DNA of 5,028 bases from Rhizobiaceae bacterium (GTDB lineage Bacteria > Pseudomonadota > Alphaproteobacteria > Rhizobiales > Rhizobiaceae), in the NCBI GenBank assembly GCA_028865845.1, contig JAGWJK010000421.1:1-5028 (forward strand). Direction: 5' to 3'. The notes below the pieces were generated by a model. It saw nothing but the letters and a program-made list of their open reading frames with translations. It searched no databases and was not told the origin of the DNA. Positions 1 through 5,028 of this stretch are shown piece after piece. Made by a program: the position numbers and the translations under genes. Every line of letters starts with the position of its first letter. The stretch's first letter is position 1.

Positions 1-259
1 CGGCCTCGCGTGCCTCCATAGGCGAGCGGAACAGCACCTCCTTGCCATTCAGCTTGATGACGCCTTCGTCGGGGACGACAGCCCCGGAAATCGCCTTGAT
101 GAGCGACGATTTGCCGGCGCCGTTGTCGCCGATGACCGCAAGGATTTCGCCCGGATAGAGGTCGAAATCGGCGTGGTCGAGCGCGGTCACGCGTCCGTAG
201 CGCTTGACGAGGCCCCGTGCCGTGAGGATGGGTTCGCCGTTCAGGTTTGCAGCAGCCAT
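1..259 (-). CDS. frcA: Sugar ABC transporter ATP-binding protein FrcA, N-terminal part (cut by left window edge)
   Basis: This is the start of the cytoplasmic ATPase that drives sugar import through FrcC. The ATG is at 257-259 and 86 codons are visible before the window ends; proteins of this kind are usually about 250-260 residues long, so roughly two thirds are missing. A Walker A motif, GDNGAGKS, lies at residues 44-51, and Tyr21 in the KRYG stretch fits the A-loop that stacks on adenine. The short length before Walker A fits a single-domain FrcA-type ATPase, but the tandem-domain RbsA/XylG type cannot be excluded from this fragment. The ATG is only 2 nt downstream of the frcC stop, so translational coupling is likely. 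The upstream Shine-Dalgarno is weak: AAAGG about 13 nt away, or a short GGTG closer in. The family call is firm. The symbol rests on synteny with frcB and frcC and on likeness to the S. meliloti frc locus. Confidence 0.9.
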   Translation of the reverse strand, partial: MAAANLNGEPILTARGLVKRYGRVTALDHADFDLYPGEILAVIGDNGAGKSSLIKAISGAVVPDEGVIKLNGKEVLFRSPMEAREA

Positions 260-261
260 GA

Positions 262-1326
262 TTACACCGAGACCTTTCTGATCCATTGGTCGATCGCGAC
301 GGCGCCGATAATTAGTACGCCCGTCAGAAGAACCTTCCATTGCGGATCGGCCCCGAGCATGTTGAGGCCCAAGGAGACCACGCCGACGATCATCGCACCG
401 AACAAGGTGCCGAGGATCGAGCCGCGGCCACCGAACAGCGAAATGCCGCCGATCACGGTTGCGGTAATGGCCTGTAGATTGAAATCCGTAACCGCCGAGG
501 ACGGTGAGATCGAACCATTGCGGCCGATGGAAACCCAAGCGGCAAGGCCGGCGATGAAGCCCGAAACCGTGTAGACGGCAAGCAGAACCTTCTTGGTCTG
601 GATGCCGGAAAGCTTTGCCGCTTCCGGATCGTCGCCGACGGCATAGACATGCCGGCCCCAGGCGGTGTGGTTGAGGACATACCAGAGAAAGACCACGAGC
701 AGCACCATGGCGATGACGCCGAGCGTCAGGACGGCGCTGCCGACCCGGAAGCTATAGGCGAAGAGGTGCAGCAGCGGCGCCTGTTCATCGATATCGGTAT
801 CGCGAATGGTTGCGTTGGCGGAGTAAATGAAATTCGTCGCCATGACGATATTCCACGTGCCGAGCGTCACGATGAACGGTGGCAGCTTCATGACGGCGAC
901 GAGAAAGCCGTTGAGCAATCCGCAGACGCCACCGGCAAGCATGCCGATAATCACCGCGAGCAGCGTCGGGATGCCGTAGAGCATGGCGCAATTGCCCATG
1001 ATCACAGCGGAAATGACCATGATCACGCCGATCGACAGATCGATGCCGGCCGTCAGGATGACCAGGGTCTGCGCCGCACCGAGGATGCCGACGATGGCGA
1101 TCTGTTGCAGGATCAGCGTCAACGTATAGGACGAGAAGAAGCGGCCGCCGATGGCGACGCCAAAAATCACGATCGACAGCAGCAATACGATCAGCGGCAC
1201 GGCGGCCGGCGTCGAGTGCAGAAAATGCTGCGCGCGTTTTACAAGAGAGACTTTCTGATGCTCAAAAGAGGCGACATTCTTGTCGCTGCCGTCAAGAACA
1301 CGTTCGAAATCCTGTGCTCCAGCCAT
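262..1326 (-). CDS. frcC: Sugar ABC transporter permease FrcC
   Basis: This encodes the inner-membrane permease (354 aa) of a monosaccharide importer of the ribose/xylose/fructose type (BPD_transp_2 family). After a hydrophilic N-terminus of about 40 residues, hydrophobic stretches occur near 42-60, 70-92, 98-115, 120-147, 150-168, 196-217, 247-268, 285-322 and 330-347, enough for about 8-10 membrane spans. The family hallmark TAGIDLSIG is at 92-100. A cytoplasmic coupling-loop motif follows at about 230-262 (GDDPEAAKLSGI, then VYTVSGFIAGLAA), where the ATPase docks. The start is supported by GGAGG at 1332-1336, 5 nt before the ATG. The gene lies 99 nt after frcB, with two hairpins in that gap, and ends 2 nt before frcA, so it is part of one operon. 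Length and motifs match FrcC of S. meliloti. Substrate assignment to fructose comes from the whole locus rather than from the permease itself. Confidence 0.93.
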   Translation of the reverse strand: MAGAQDFERVLDGSDKNVASFEHQKVSLVKRAQHFLHSTPAAVPLIVLLLSIVIFGVAIGGRFFSSYTLTLILQQIAIVGILGAAQTLVILTAGIDLSIGVIMVISAVIMGNCAMLYGIPTLLAVIIGMLAGGVCGLLNGFLVAVMKLPPFIVTLGTWNIVMATNFIYSANATIRDTDIDEQAPLLHLFAYSFRVGSAVLTLGVIAMVLLVVFLWYVLNHTAWGRHVYAVGDDPEAAKLSGIQTKKVLLAVYTVSGFIAGLAAWVSIGRNGSISPSSAVTDFNLQAITATVIGGISLFGGRGSILGTLFGAMIVGVVSLGLNMLGADPQWKVLLTGVLIIGAVAIDQWIRKVSV

Positions 1327-1425
1327 TTTTTCCTCCGCACCCGCGCTTTGCGCGCGGAAACCGCCACGGGGTTAAGGGCGGCCGGACATGACGTCCGGCC
1401 GGTGTCAGCATTCAAGGGTTGAGGC
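1327..1425 (-). other. frcB-frcC intercistronic region with two hairpins
   Basis: The 99-nt gap between frcB and frcC contains two inverted repeats. The first is a perfect 9-bp stem at 1379-1387 with 1393-1401 (GGCCGGAC core, 5-nt loop), starting about 25 nt after the frcB stop on the transcript. The second is a 6-bp stem at 1341-1346 with 1352-1357 (5-nt loop), ending 4 nt before the frcC Shine-Dalgarno. Neither is followed by a run of U, so they are not typical full terminators. In many binding-protein-dependent operons a stem-loop after the binding-protein gene protects its mRNA or attenuates downstream transcription, giving more binding protein than permease. That role is inferred here. 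Confidence 0.6.
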
Positions 1426-2451
1426 TCAGCCCCAGCACTTGTCGGTGCCTTCCTTGGTGTCGATGGATTTCAGGCCGGGAACCGGCTTGTCCGTTACCAG
1501 CGAAACGCCGGTATCGAAGAAGGACTTGCCTTCGGTCGGCTTCGGCTTCTCGCCGGTGTCGGCATACTTCTTGATCGCTTCGACGCCGAGTGCGGCCATC
1601 ATCAGCGGGTATTGCTGCGAGGTCGCGCCGATGACGCCTTCCTTGACCGACTTGACGCCCGGGCAACCGCCGTCGACGGAGACGATCAGAACCTGCTTTT
1701 CAAGTCCGACGGCCTTCAGCGCCTGGTAGGCACCGATAGCGGCCGGTTCGTTGATCGTGTGGATGACGTTGATGCTGGAGTCCTTCTGCAGGAGGTTTTC
1801 CATGGCCTTGCGACCACCTTCCTCGTTGCCGTTGGTCACGTCATGGCCGACGATACGCGGATCGGTTTCGTCGCCGATCTTGTTCGGATCCTTCGGATCG
1901 ATGCCGAAGCCGATCATGAAGCCCTGGTCACGCAGGACGTCGACGGTCGGCTGCGACGGCGTCAGATCGAGGAAGCCGATCTTGGCGTCCTTGGCCTTGT
2001 CGCCGAGGGTCTTGTTGGCCCACTCGCCGATCAGCTTGCCGGCCAGGAGGTTGTCCGTCGCAAAGGTTGCATCGGCGGCGTCGGCCGGATCGAGCGGCGT
2101 GTCGAGCGCGATGACCAGTAGGCCGGCGTCGCGAGCCTTCTTGATCGTCGGAACGATGCCCTTGGTGTCGGATGCAGCGATCAGAATACCCTTGGCTCCA
2201 TCGGCGATGCAGCTTTCAACCGCAGCGACCTGGCTTTCGCTGTCGCCATCGATCTTGCCGGCATAGGCCTTCAGCGTCACGCCGAGTTCCTTGGCCTTGG
2301 CTGTAGCGCCTTCCTTCATCTTGACGAAGAAGGGGTTGGTGTCCGTCTTGGTGATGAGGCAGGCCGATACGTCGGCAGCCTTTGCCGGCGCGGCGAAGGC
2401 AACGCCGATCGCCAGAGCGGCGATTGCTGCGGAAACAACAGATTTCTTCAT
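1426..2451 (-). CDS. frcB: Fructose ABC transporter periplasmic sugar-binding protein FrcB
   Basis: This encodes the periplasmic solute receptor (341 aa) that delivers sugar to FrcC/FrcA. It has a classic Sec signal peptide: MKKS, a hydrophobic core rich in Ala/Ile/Val, then APAKA with likely cleavage after Ala25 (AKA|AD). The mature part is a Peripla_BP_4 / RbsB-like two-lobe domain from about residue 28 to 300. A ribose-binding-like first strand and ligand loop ([12 protein letters not shown], 31-42) is followed by the [10 protein letters not shown] stretch (88-96), VIALDTPLD (113-121), [13 protein letters not shown] (233-245) and VSVDGG (257-262). Four cysteines (31, 81, 263, 339) could form disulfides. 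GGAGG at 2457-2461, 5 nt upstream of the ATG, fixes the start. It is the first gene of the operon. The sequence closely resembles the FrcB I recall from S. meliloti, which is reported to bind fructose and also ribose and mannose. The family is certain; the exact ligand is inferred. Confidence 0.94.
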   Translation of the reverse strand: MKKSVVSAAIAALAIGVAFAAPAKAADVSACLITKTDTNPFFVKMKEGATAKAKELGVTLKAYAGKIDGDSESQVAAVESCIADGAKGILIAASDTKGIVPTIKKARDAGLLVIALDTPLDPADAADATFATDNLLAGKLIGEWANKTLGDKAKDAKIGFLDLTPSQPTVDVLRDQGFMIGFGIDPKDPNKIGDETDPRIVGHDVTNGNEEGGRKAMENLLQKDSSINVIHTINEPAAIGAYQALKAVGLEKQVLIVSVDGGCPGVKSVKEGVIGATSQQYPLMMAALGVEAIKKYADTGEKPKPTEGKSFFDTGVSLVTDKPVPGLKSIDTKEGTDKCWG

Positions 2452-2476
2452 TCAATCCTCCCGAGATTTGGATAGG

Positions 2477-2496
2477 CCGGGATCTCCCGATCCCGG
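2477..2496 (-). promoter_or_regulatory. Leader hairpin upstream of frcB
   Basis: A perfect 8-bp inverted repeat (CCGGGATC / GATCCCGG) with a 4-nt loop sits 14 nt upstream of the frcB Shine-Dalgarno. On the frcB transcript the loop reads GGGA, which fits the stable GNRA tetraloop class. It would lie in the long 5' leader predicted from the candidate promoter near 2574-2604. It could stabilise the mRNA or, as DNA, be a protein-binding palindrome. Only the symmetry is seen; the function is inferred. Confidence 0.5.
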
Positions 2497-2573
2497 ATCA
2501 CGGACGCGCATTTGGCTTTGGAGATTTCTCCCGCAGGGCCCCTCCACAGCCATGCCACGTCCCCCGACGGTTC

Positions 2574-2604
2574 ATATCTGAACGCAAAGTTAAGGGCGTG
2601 TCAA
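2574..2604 (-). promoter_or_regulatory. Candidate sigma-70-type promoter for frcBCA
   Basis: Reading toward frcB on the minus strand, a perfect TTGACA -35 box is at 2599-2604. Candidate -10 boxes are TCAGAT at 2576-2581 (17-nt spacer) and AGATAT at 2574-2579 (19-nt spacer). Neither -10 is strong, which would suit a regulated promoter. Transcription would begin near 2565-2570, giving a leader of about 115 nt before the frcB ATG. The -35 overlaps the edge of the AT-rich inverted repeat at 2603-2631. Confidence 0.45.
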
Positions 2605-2631
2605 TAAATAAATCCGATTGAATTATTAATT
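2603..2631. promoter_or_regulatory. AT-rich imperfect inverted repeat, candidate FrcR operator
   Basis: Arms AATAAATAAA (2603-2612) and ATTATTAATT (2622-2631) match as an inverted repeat at 8 of 10 positions around a 9-bp spacer. The element lies between the divergent frcB and frcR starts and overlaps the frcB -35 box, where a repressor could block RNA polymerase. Known ROK regulators such as Mlc and NagC bind AT-rich arms separated by a short centre, so the layout is plausible. Low-complexity A/T sequence gives such symmetry fairly easily by chance, so this is a candidate only. Confidence 0.35.
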
Positions 2632-2687
2632 AGGTATGTCATTCTGCAAAAAAACAAGGCATAGGCCATAGGAGAGAGGAACGGCCG

Positions 2688-3926
2688 ATGTCACTTTCAA
2701 GCGGGTCTGCGGGAGGCCCTGCCTCGAACCAGATTCTTGACCCAAGCGGCGGCGCAAACCAGGTTCGCGTCCGCGCCTATAACGAGCGTCTCGTGCTGTC
2801 GCTCGTGCGGCGTCATGCGGCTTTGTCCAAGGCGGAAATCGCCCGGCGCAGCGGGCTTTCGGCACAGACGGTATCAGTGATCATGCGGGCGCTGGAGAAG
2901 GACGGCCTTCTCATTCGCGGCGAGCCTGTCCGTGGTCGCGTCGGCCAGCCCTCGGTGCCGATGCGGCTCAATCCGGACGCTGTACTCTCCTTCGGCGTGA
3001 AGATCGGCCGGCGCAGCGCCGGTCTCGTGCTGATGGATGTCGTCGGCAACATCCGCATGCAGCTGCATCAGATCTATCCCTACCCGCTGCCGCAGGACAT
3101 CATGGCTTTCGTCACCTCGGGCATTCGCGAGCTTGAGGGCCGGCTGACGGCAGAGGAACGACAGCGGCTTGCGGGCGTCGGCATCGCCGCCCCCTTCGAA
3201 CTCTGGAACTGGGCCGAGGAAGTCGGCGCCCCGGAAGGCGCGATGGACGTCTGGCGCGGGTTCGACCTGCAGGCCGAGGTGGCGGCGCGCGTTCCATATC
3301 TCGTCTACCTGCAGAACGATGCGACGAGCGCCTGCGGCGCCGAACTCGTCTTCGGCGTCGGGCCGCGCTATCCGGATTTCGTCTATCTTTTCATCGGTTC
3401 GTTCATTGGCGGCGGCATCGTGCTCAATTCCTCGATTTTCGTCGGGCGAACGGGAACGGCGGGAGCACTCGGACCGCTTCCAGTGCGCGGACGCAATGGG
3501 GAGACACGGCAGCTGCTCGACATCGCCTCGATCTACGTCCTCGAAAACTATCTGCGCGAAAGCGGCTTCGATCCCCGTCCGCTCTGGTATTCGGCGGATA
3601 ACTGGATCGATTTCGGCGATCCCCTGGAGCGCTGGATCCAGGATACGGCCAAGGCGCTCGCGCAGGCGATCGTCGCTGCTGCCTCGATCATCGATTTCAC
3701 CGCGGCAATCATCGATGGCGGCTTTCCCGGCTGGGTGCGCAGGCGGGTCGTTGCCGCAACCATCAAGGCCGCCTCGGAACTCGACCTTCAGGGCGTGGTC
3801 ATGCCCGAGATCATAGAGGGCGCGGTCGGGCCGCAGGCGCGCGCCATCGGCGGAGCGAGCCTTCCGATCTTCGCGCGCTATCTCATCGACCAGAATATCC
3901 TCTTCAAGGAGATAGAGCATGCTTAA
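2688..3926 (+). CDS. frcR: ROK-family transcriptional regulator, probable regulator of the frc operon (FrcR)
   Basis: This 412-aa protein has an N-terminal winged helix-turn-helix (about 32-95; LSKAEIARRSGLSAQTVSVI at 47-66 is the helix-turn-helix core) followed by a ROK sugar-sensing domain (about 98-400). ROK features are the degenerate first strand SFGVKIGRRSAGLVLMD (101-117), NDATSACGAE (210-219) containing the Asp equivalent to the ROK kinase catalytic position, the glycine loop IGSFIGGGIVL (236-246), and GRTGTAGALG (253-262). The usual ROK zinc motif (CxCGxxGCxE) is missing; its place is taken by PVRGRNGETRQLLD near 265-278. The length fits ROK repressors (about 380-410 aa) rather than kinases. 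The start has GAGAGGA at 2674-2680, 7 nt before the ATG. It is divergent from frcB and overlaps the mutarotase gene downstream by 8 bp. Regulation of frcBCA is inferred from the arrangement; whether it represses or activates is not shown by the sequence. Confidence 0.88.
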   Translation: MSLSSGSAGGPASNQILDPSGGANQVRVRAYNERLVLSLVRRHAALSKAEIARRSGLSAQTVSVIMRALEKDGLLIRGEPVRGRVGQPSVPMRLNPDAVLSFGVKIGRRSAGLVLMDVVGNIRMQLHQIYPYPLPQDIMAFVTSGIRELEGRLTAEERQRLAGVGIAAPFELWNWAEEVGAPEGAMDVWRGFDLQAEVAARVPYLVYLQNDATSACGAELVFGVGPRYPDFVYLFIGSFIGGGIVLNSSIFVGRTGTAGALGPLPVRGRNGETRQLLDIASIYVLENYLRESGFDPRPLWYSADNWIDFGDPLERWIQDTAKALAQAIVAAASIIDFTAAIIDGGFPGWVRRRVVAATIKAASELDLQGVVMPEIIEGAVGPQARAIGGASLPIFARYLIDQNILFKEIEHA

Positions 3927-4371
3927 GGGCATTGATCCGCTATTGAGCCCGGAGCTCCTTGCTACGCTGCGCGCCATGGGCCACGGCGACGAAATCGCCC
4001 TGGTCGACGGCAATTATCCCGGCCTGGAGCATGGTCGCCGCCTCATCCGGCTTGACGGGCACGGCGTCATTCCGGTGCTGAACGCCGTGCTATCCGTCCT
4101 GCCGATCGATGATTTCGTGCCGCAGGCGATCTTCCGCGCCACCGTCAAACAGGATCGCGACGCGACCGATCCGGTTCATCGGGAGATGATCGAATGTTGC
4201 GCCCGGCATGTTCCCGGCATCAAGGTCGTGCCGCTTCTGCCGGCCGACTTCTACGACCGCGTCCGCCACGCCCACGCCCTCGTGCAGACCAGCGAGCCGC
4301 GGCTCTACGGCAATATCATCCTGCGCAAGGGTGTGATCTATCCGAGGGATAGCGATAACGCACTGTCATAA
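3919..4371 (+). CDS. RbsD/FucU family sugar mutarotase (L-fucose mutarotase-like)
   Basis: This encodes a small cytoplasmic enzyme of 150 aa in the RbsD/FucU family, which interconverts anomers or ring forms of free sugars. It resembles E. coli FucU from the first residues: MLKxIxPLxSPELLxxLxxMGHGDEI, with the family His at position 22 and Asp at 30. The C-terminal LYGNIILRKGV (129-139) contains the conserved Tyr130-Gly131-Asn132 active-site motif. It is nearer to FucU than to RbsD, and about 10 residues longer than E. coli FucU. At residue 32 it has Asn where FucU has His (DGNYP instead of DAHFP). AAGGAG at 3906-3911, 7 nt before the ATG, supports the start, which lies inside the end of frcR with an 8-bp overlap and hence likely translational coupling. 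L-fucose may not be the true substrate: the neighbours concern fructose-type uptake and no fucose genes are visible. No symbol is assigned for that reason. Confidence 0.88.
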   Translation: MLKGIDPLLSPELLATLRAMGHGDEIALVDGNYPGLEHGRRLIRLDGHGVIPVLNAVLSVLPIDDFVPQAIFRATVKQDRDATDPVHREMIECCARHVPGIKVVPLLPADFYDRVRHAHALVQTSEPRLYGNIILRKGVIYPRDSDNALS

Positions 4372-4372
4372 T

Positions 4373-4421
4373 GCCCTCATCCGGCCTGTCGGCCACCCTC
4401 CCCCGATGCGGGGAGAGGGGT
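4373..4421. repeat. RIME-like palindromic intergenic repeat, possible bidirectional terminator
   Basis: Starting 1 nt after the mutarotase stop, the sequence GCCCTCATCCGGCCTGTCGGC is followed by a GC-rich hairpin. The first small stem is GGCC (4383-4386) with GGCC (4391-4394), loop TGTC. The second is a 10-bp stem with one bulged A: 4396-4405 with 4409-4419, loop ATG. This two-palindrome order and wording resemble the RIME-type intergenic elements that are abundant in Rhizobiaceae genomes. It lies between convergent genes, where such a hairpin could end transcription from both sides, although there is no strong T run. The match is from memory of the consensus, not from a search. Confidence 0.65.
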
Positions 4422-4458
4422 AATCCCTCGAAATCGCTGCCGCAACAATGCGACGCTG

Positions 4459-5028
4459 TTACCCCTTGATATCTCCGGCCGAAGGGCCCCAGACGTCGGT
4501 CAGGGCGAAGCCGCCGGCCATCGGGTCGAAGGGGTCGAGGGCAACCTGACTGAGGCCGAAGGTGAAACCGCGGCCCGCGATGGTGGGGATGATGGCGGGT
4601 TTGCCGGCGACTTCGGTAACCGCCTGCAGGCCGACCTCGAATTCCGAACCGATGATCGAGCGCGACTTGAAGACATCGCCGACCTTGGCCTTGCCGCGGG
4701 CATGCAGCGTCGCGAGGTTGGCGGAGTTGCCGGTGCCGCAAGGAGAGCGGTCGACGCGGCCGGGCCACATGGTCGTGCAGGTGCGTACGGCGCCGTCGGC
4801 ATCGACATCGCGGAACATCACATAGGCGACGCCGGAGATCGCCGGAATTTCCGGATGCACGACGGGGATCGTGCGGTTGATCAGATCCTTGAGGATCATG
4901 CCGGCTTCCACCAGCGCTGCGGCGTTGGCCTTTTCGATCGTCAAGCCGATCTGACCGACATCGACCAGGGCATAGAAAATGCCGCCATAGCAGAGATCGA
5001 GTCTGATATTGCCCCATTTCGGCGTGTC
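4459..5028 (-). CDS. Proline racemase / hydroxyproline epimerase family protein, C-terminal part (start beyond right edge)
   Basis: The reading frame is open from the right window edge to the TAA at 4459-4461, giving 189 codons of a family whose members are usually about 310-345 aa. Visible family features are LCYGGIFYALVD (fragment residues 12-23) and the active-site motif DRSPCGTGNSAN (93-104), where Cys97 is one of the two catalytic bases and Asp93 assists. Then come SIIGSEFE (124-131) and a C-terminal AGRGFTFGLSQVALDPFDP region. Cys rather than Thr or Ser at the second catalytic position points to a racemase or epimerase and away from trans-3-hydroxy-L-proline dehydratase. The first catalytic Cys would be upstream, outside the window, so substrate and class cannot be settled (proline racemase or 4-hydroxyproline 2-epimerase are the main options). 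TTG at 4942-4944 could be mistaken for a start, but homologous sequence continues upstream to the edge, so the gene is simply cut. It is convergent with the mutarotase gene and probably unrelated to sugar uptake. Confidence 0.88.
   Translation of the reverse strand, partial: DTPKWGNIRLDLCYGGIFYALVDVGQIGLTIEKANAAALVEAGMILKDLINRTIPVVHPEIPAISGVAYVMFRDVDADGAVRTCTTMWPGRVDRSPCGTGNSANLATLHARGKAKVGDVFKSRSIIGSEFEVGLQAVTEVAGKPAIIPTIAGRGFTFGLSQVALDPFDPMAGGFALTDVWGPSAGDIKG

Noticed and set aside
649..1422. A 257-codon plus-strand open frame
   Set aside because: It is antisense to frcC, its protein is rich in Asp/His/Arg/Gln with no recognisable domain, and it is the usual shadow of a GC-rich gene.
1612..2266. 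Overlapping plus-strand open frames of about 170 codons
   Set aside because: They are antisense to frcB, a well-supported binding-protein gene. No ribosome-binding site or domain supports them.
2618..2647. Possible frcR promoter with TTGAAT as -35
   Set aside because: No credible -10 box is found at 16-18 nt spacing, so the frcR promoter is left unassigned.
2660..2672. Tandem CATAGG direct repeat before the frcR ribosome-binding site
   Set aside because: Two 6-bp copies are too short to claim as an operator or repeat element.
2874..4013. A 379-codon minus-strand open frame
   Set aside because: It is antisense to frcR, which has clear ROK homology, a ribosome-binding site and operon context. 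The antisense product is low-complexity and rich in Arg/Asp/Ala, with no family likeness.
4316..5017. A 233-codon minus-strand open frame in another phase over the racemase gene
   Set aside because: Its product is Arg/Gly/His-rich and lacks motifs, while the alternative frame carries the complete DRSPCGTG racemase motif. It also runs over the RIME-like repeat and into the mutarotase gene.
1..5028. CRISPR array, tRNA, rRNA, insertion sequence or phage-like system
   Set aside because: No spaced repeats, tRNA-like cloverleaf, transposase reading frame or terminal repeats were seen. The window is filled by ordinary metabolic genes.

Overview
The window looks like chromosomal DNA of a Rhizobiaceae-type alphaproteobacterium (Rhizobium, Sinorhizobium or Agrobacterium). 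The reasons are its high GC content, strong GGAGG ribosome-binding sites, the close resemblance of three genes to the frc fructose-uptake locus known from Sinorhizobium meliloti, and a RIME-like palindromic intergenic repeat. Genus and species cannot be fixed from the sequence alone.

Layout. On the minus strand, from about 2451 down to base 1, lie three genes of a carbohydrate ABC importer in transcription order: frcB (periplasmic binding protein, 1426-2451), frcC (permease, 262-1326) and the first 86 codons of frcA (ATPase, cut by the left edge). A fructokinase gene (frcK) would be expected after frcA but is outside the window. The frcB-frcC gap is 99 nt and holds two hairpins. The frcC-frcA gap is 2 nt. 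A 236-bp divergent intergenic region (2452-2687) holds a candidate frcB promoter, an AT-rich imperfect inverted repeat that could be an operator, and a leader hairpin.

On the plus strand, frcR (2688-3926) encodes a ROK-family regulator with an N-terminal winged helix-turn-helix. Its stop codon overlaps the start of a RbsD/FucU-type sugar mutarotase gene (3919-4371) by 8 bp. A RIME-like hairpin repeat (about 4373-4421) follows and separates this pair from a convergent minus-strand gene. That gene is the C-terminal 189 codons of a proline racemase/hydroxyproline epimerase family enzyme, whose start lies beyond the right edge.

How the genes fit together. FrcB would capture fructose (and probably related monosaccharides) in the periplasm, FrcC would carry it across the inner membrane, and FrcA would power transport. 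FrcR probably senses a sugar or sugar phosphate and controls the divergent operon. The mutarotase, translationally coupled to FrcR, may speed anomer interconversion of the imported sugar before phosphorylation. The racemase-family gene appears to be an unrelated neighbouring unit. The locus is mostly of a known type. The least explained parts are the regulator-mutarotase pairing, the loss of the ROK zinc motif, and the structured leader and intercistronic RNA.
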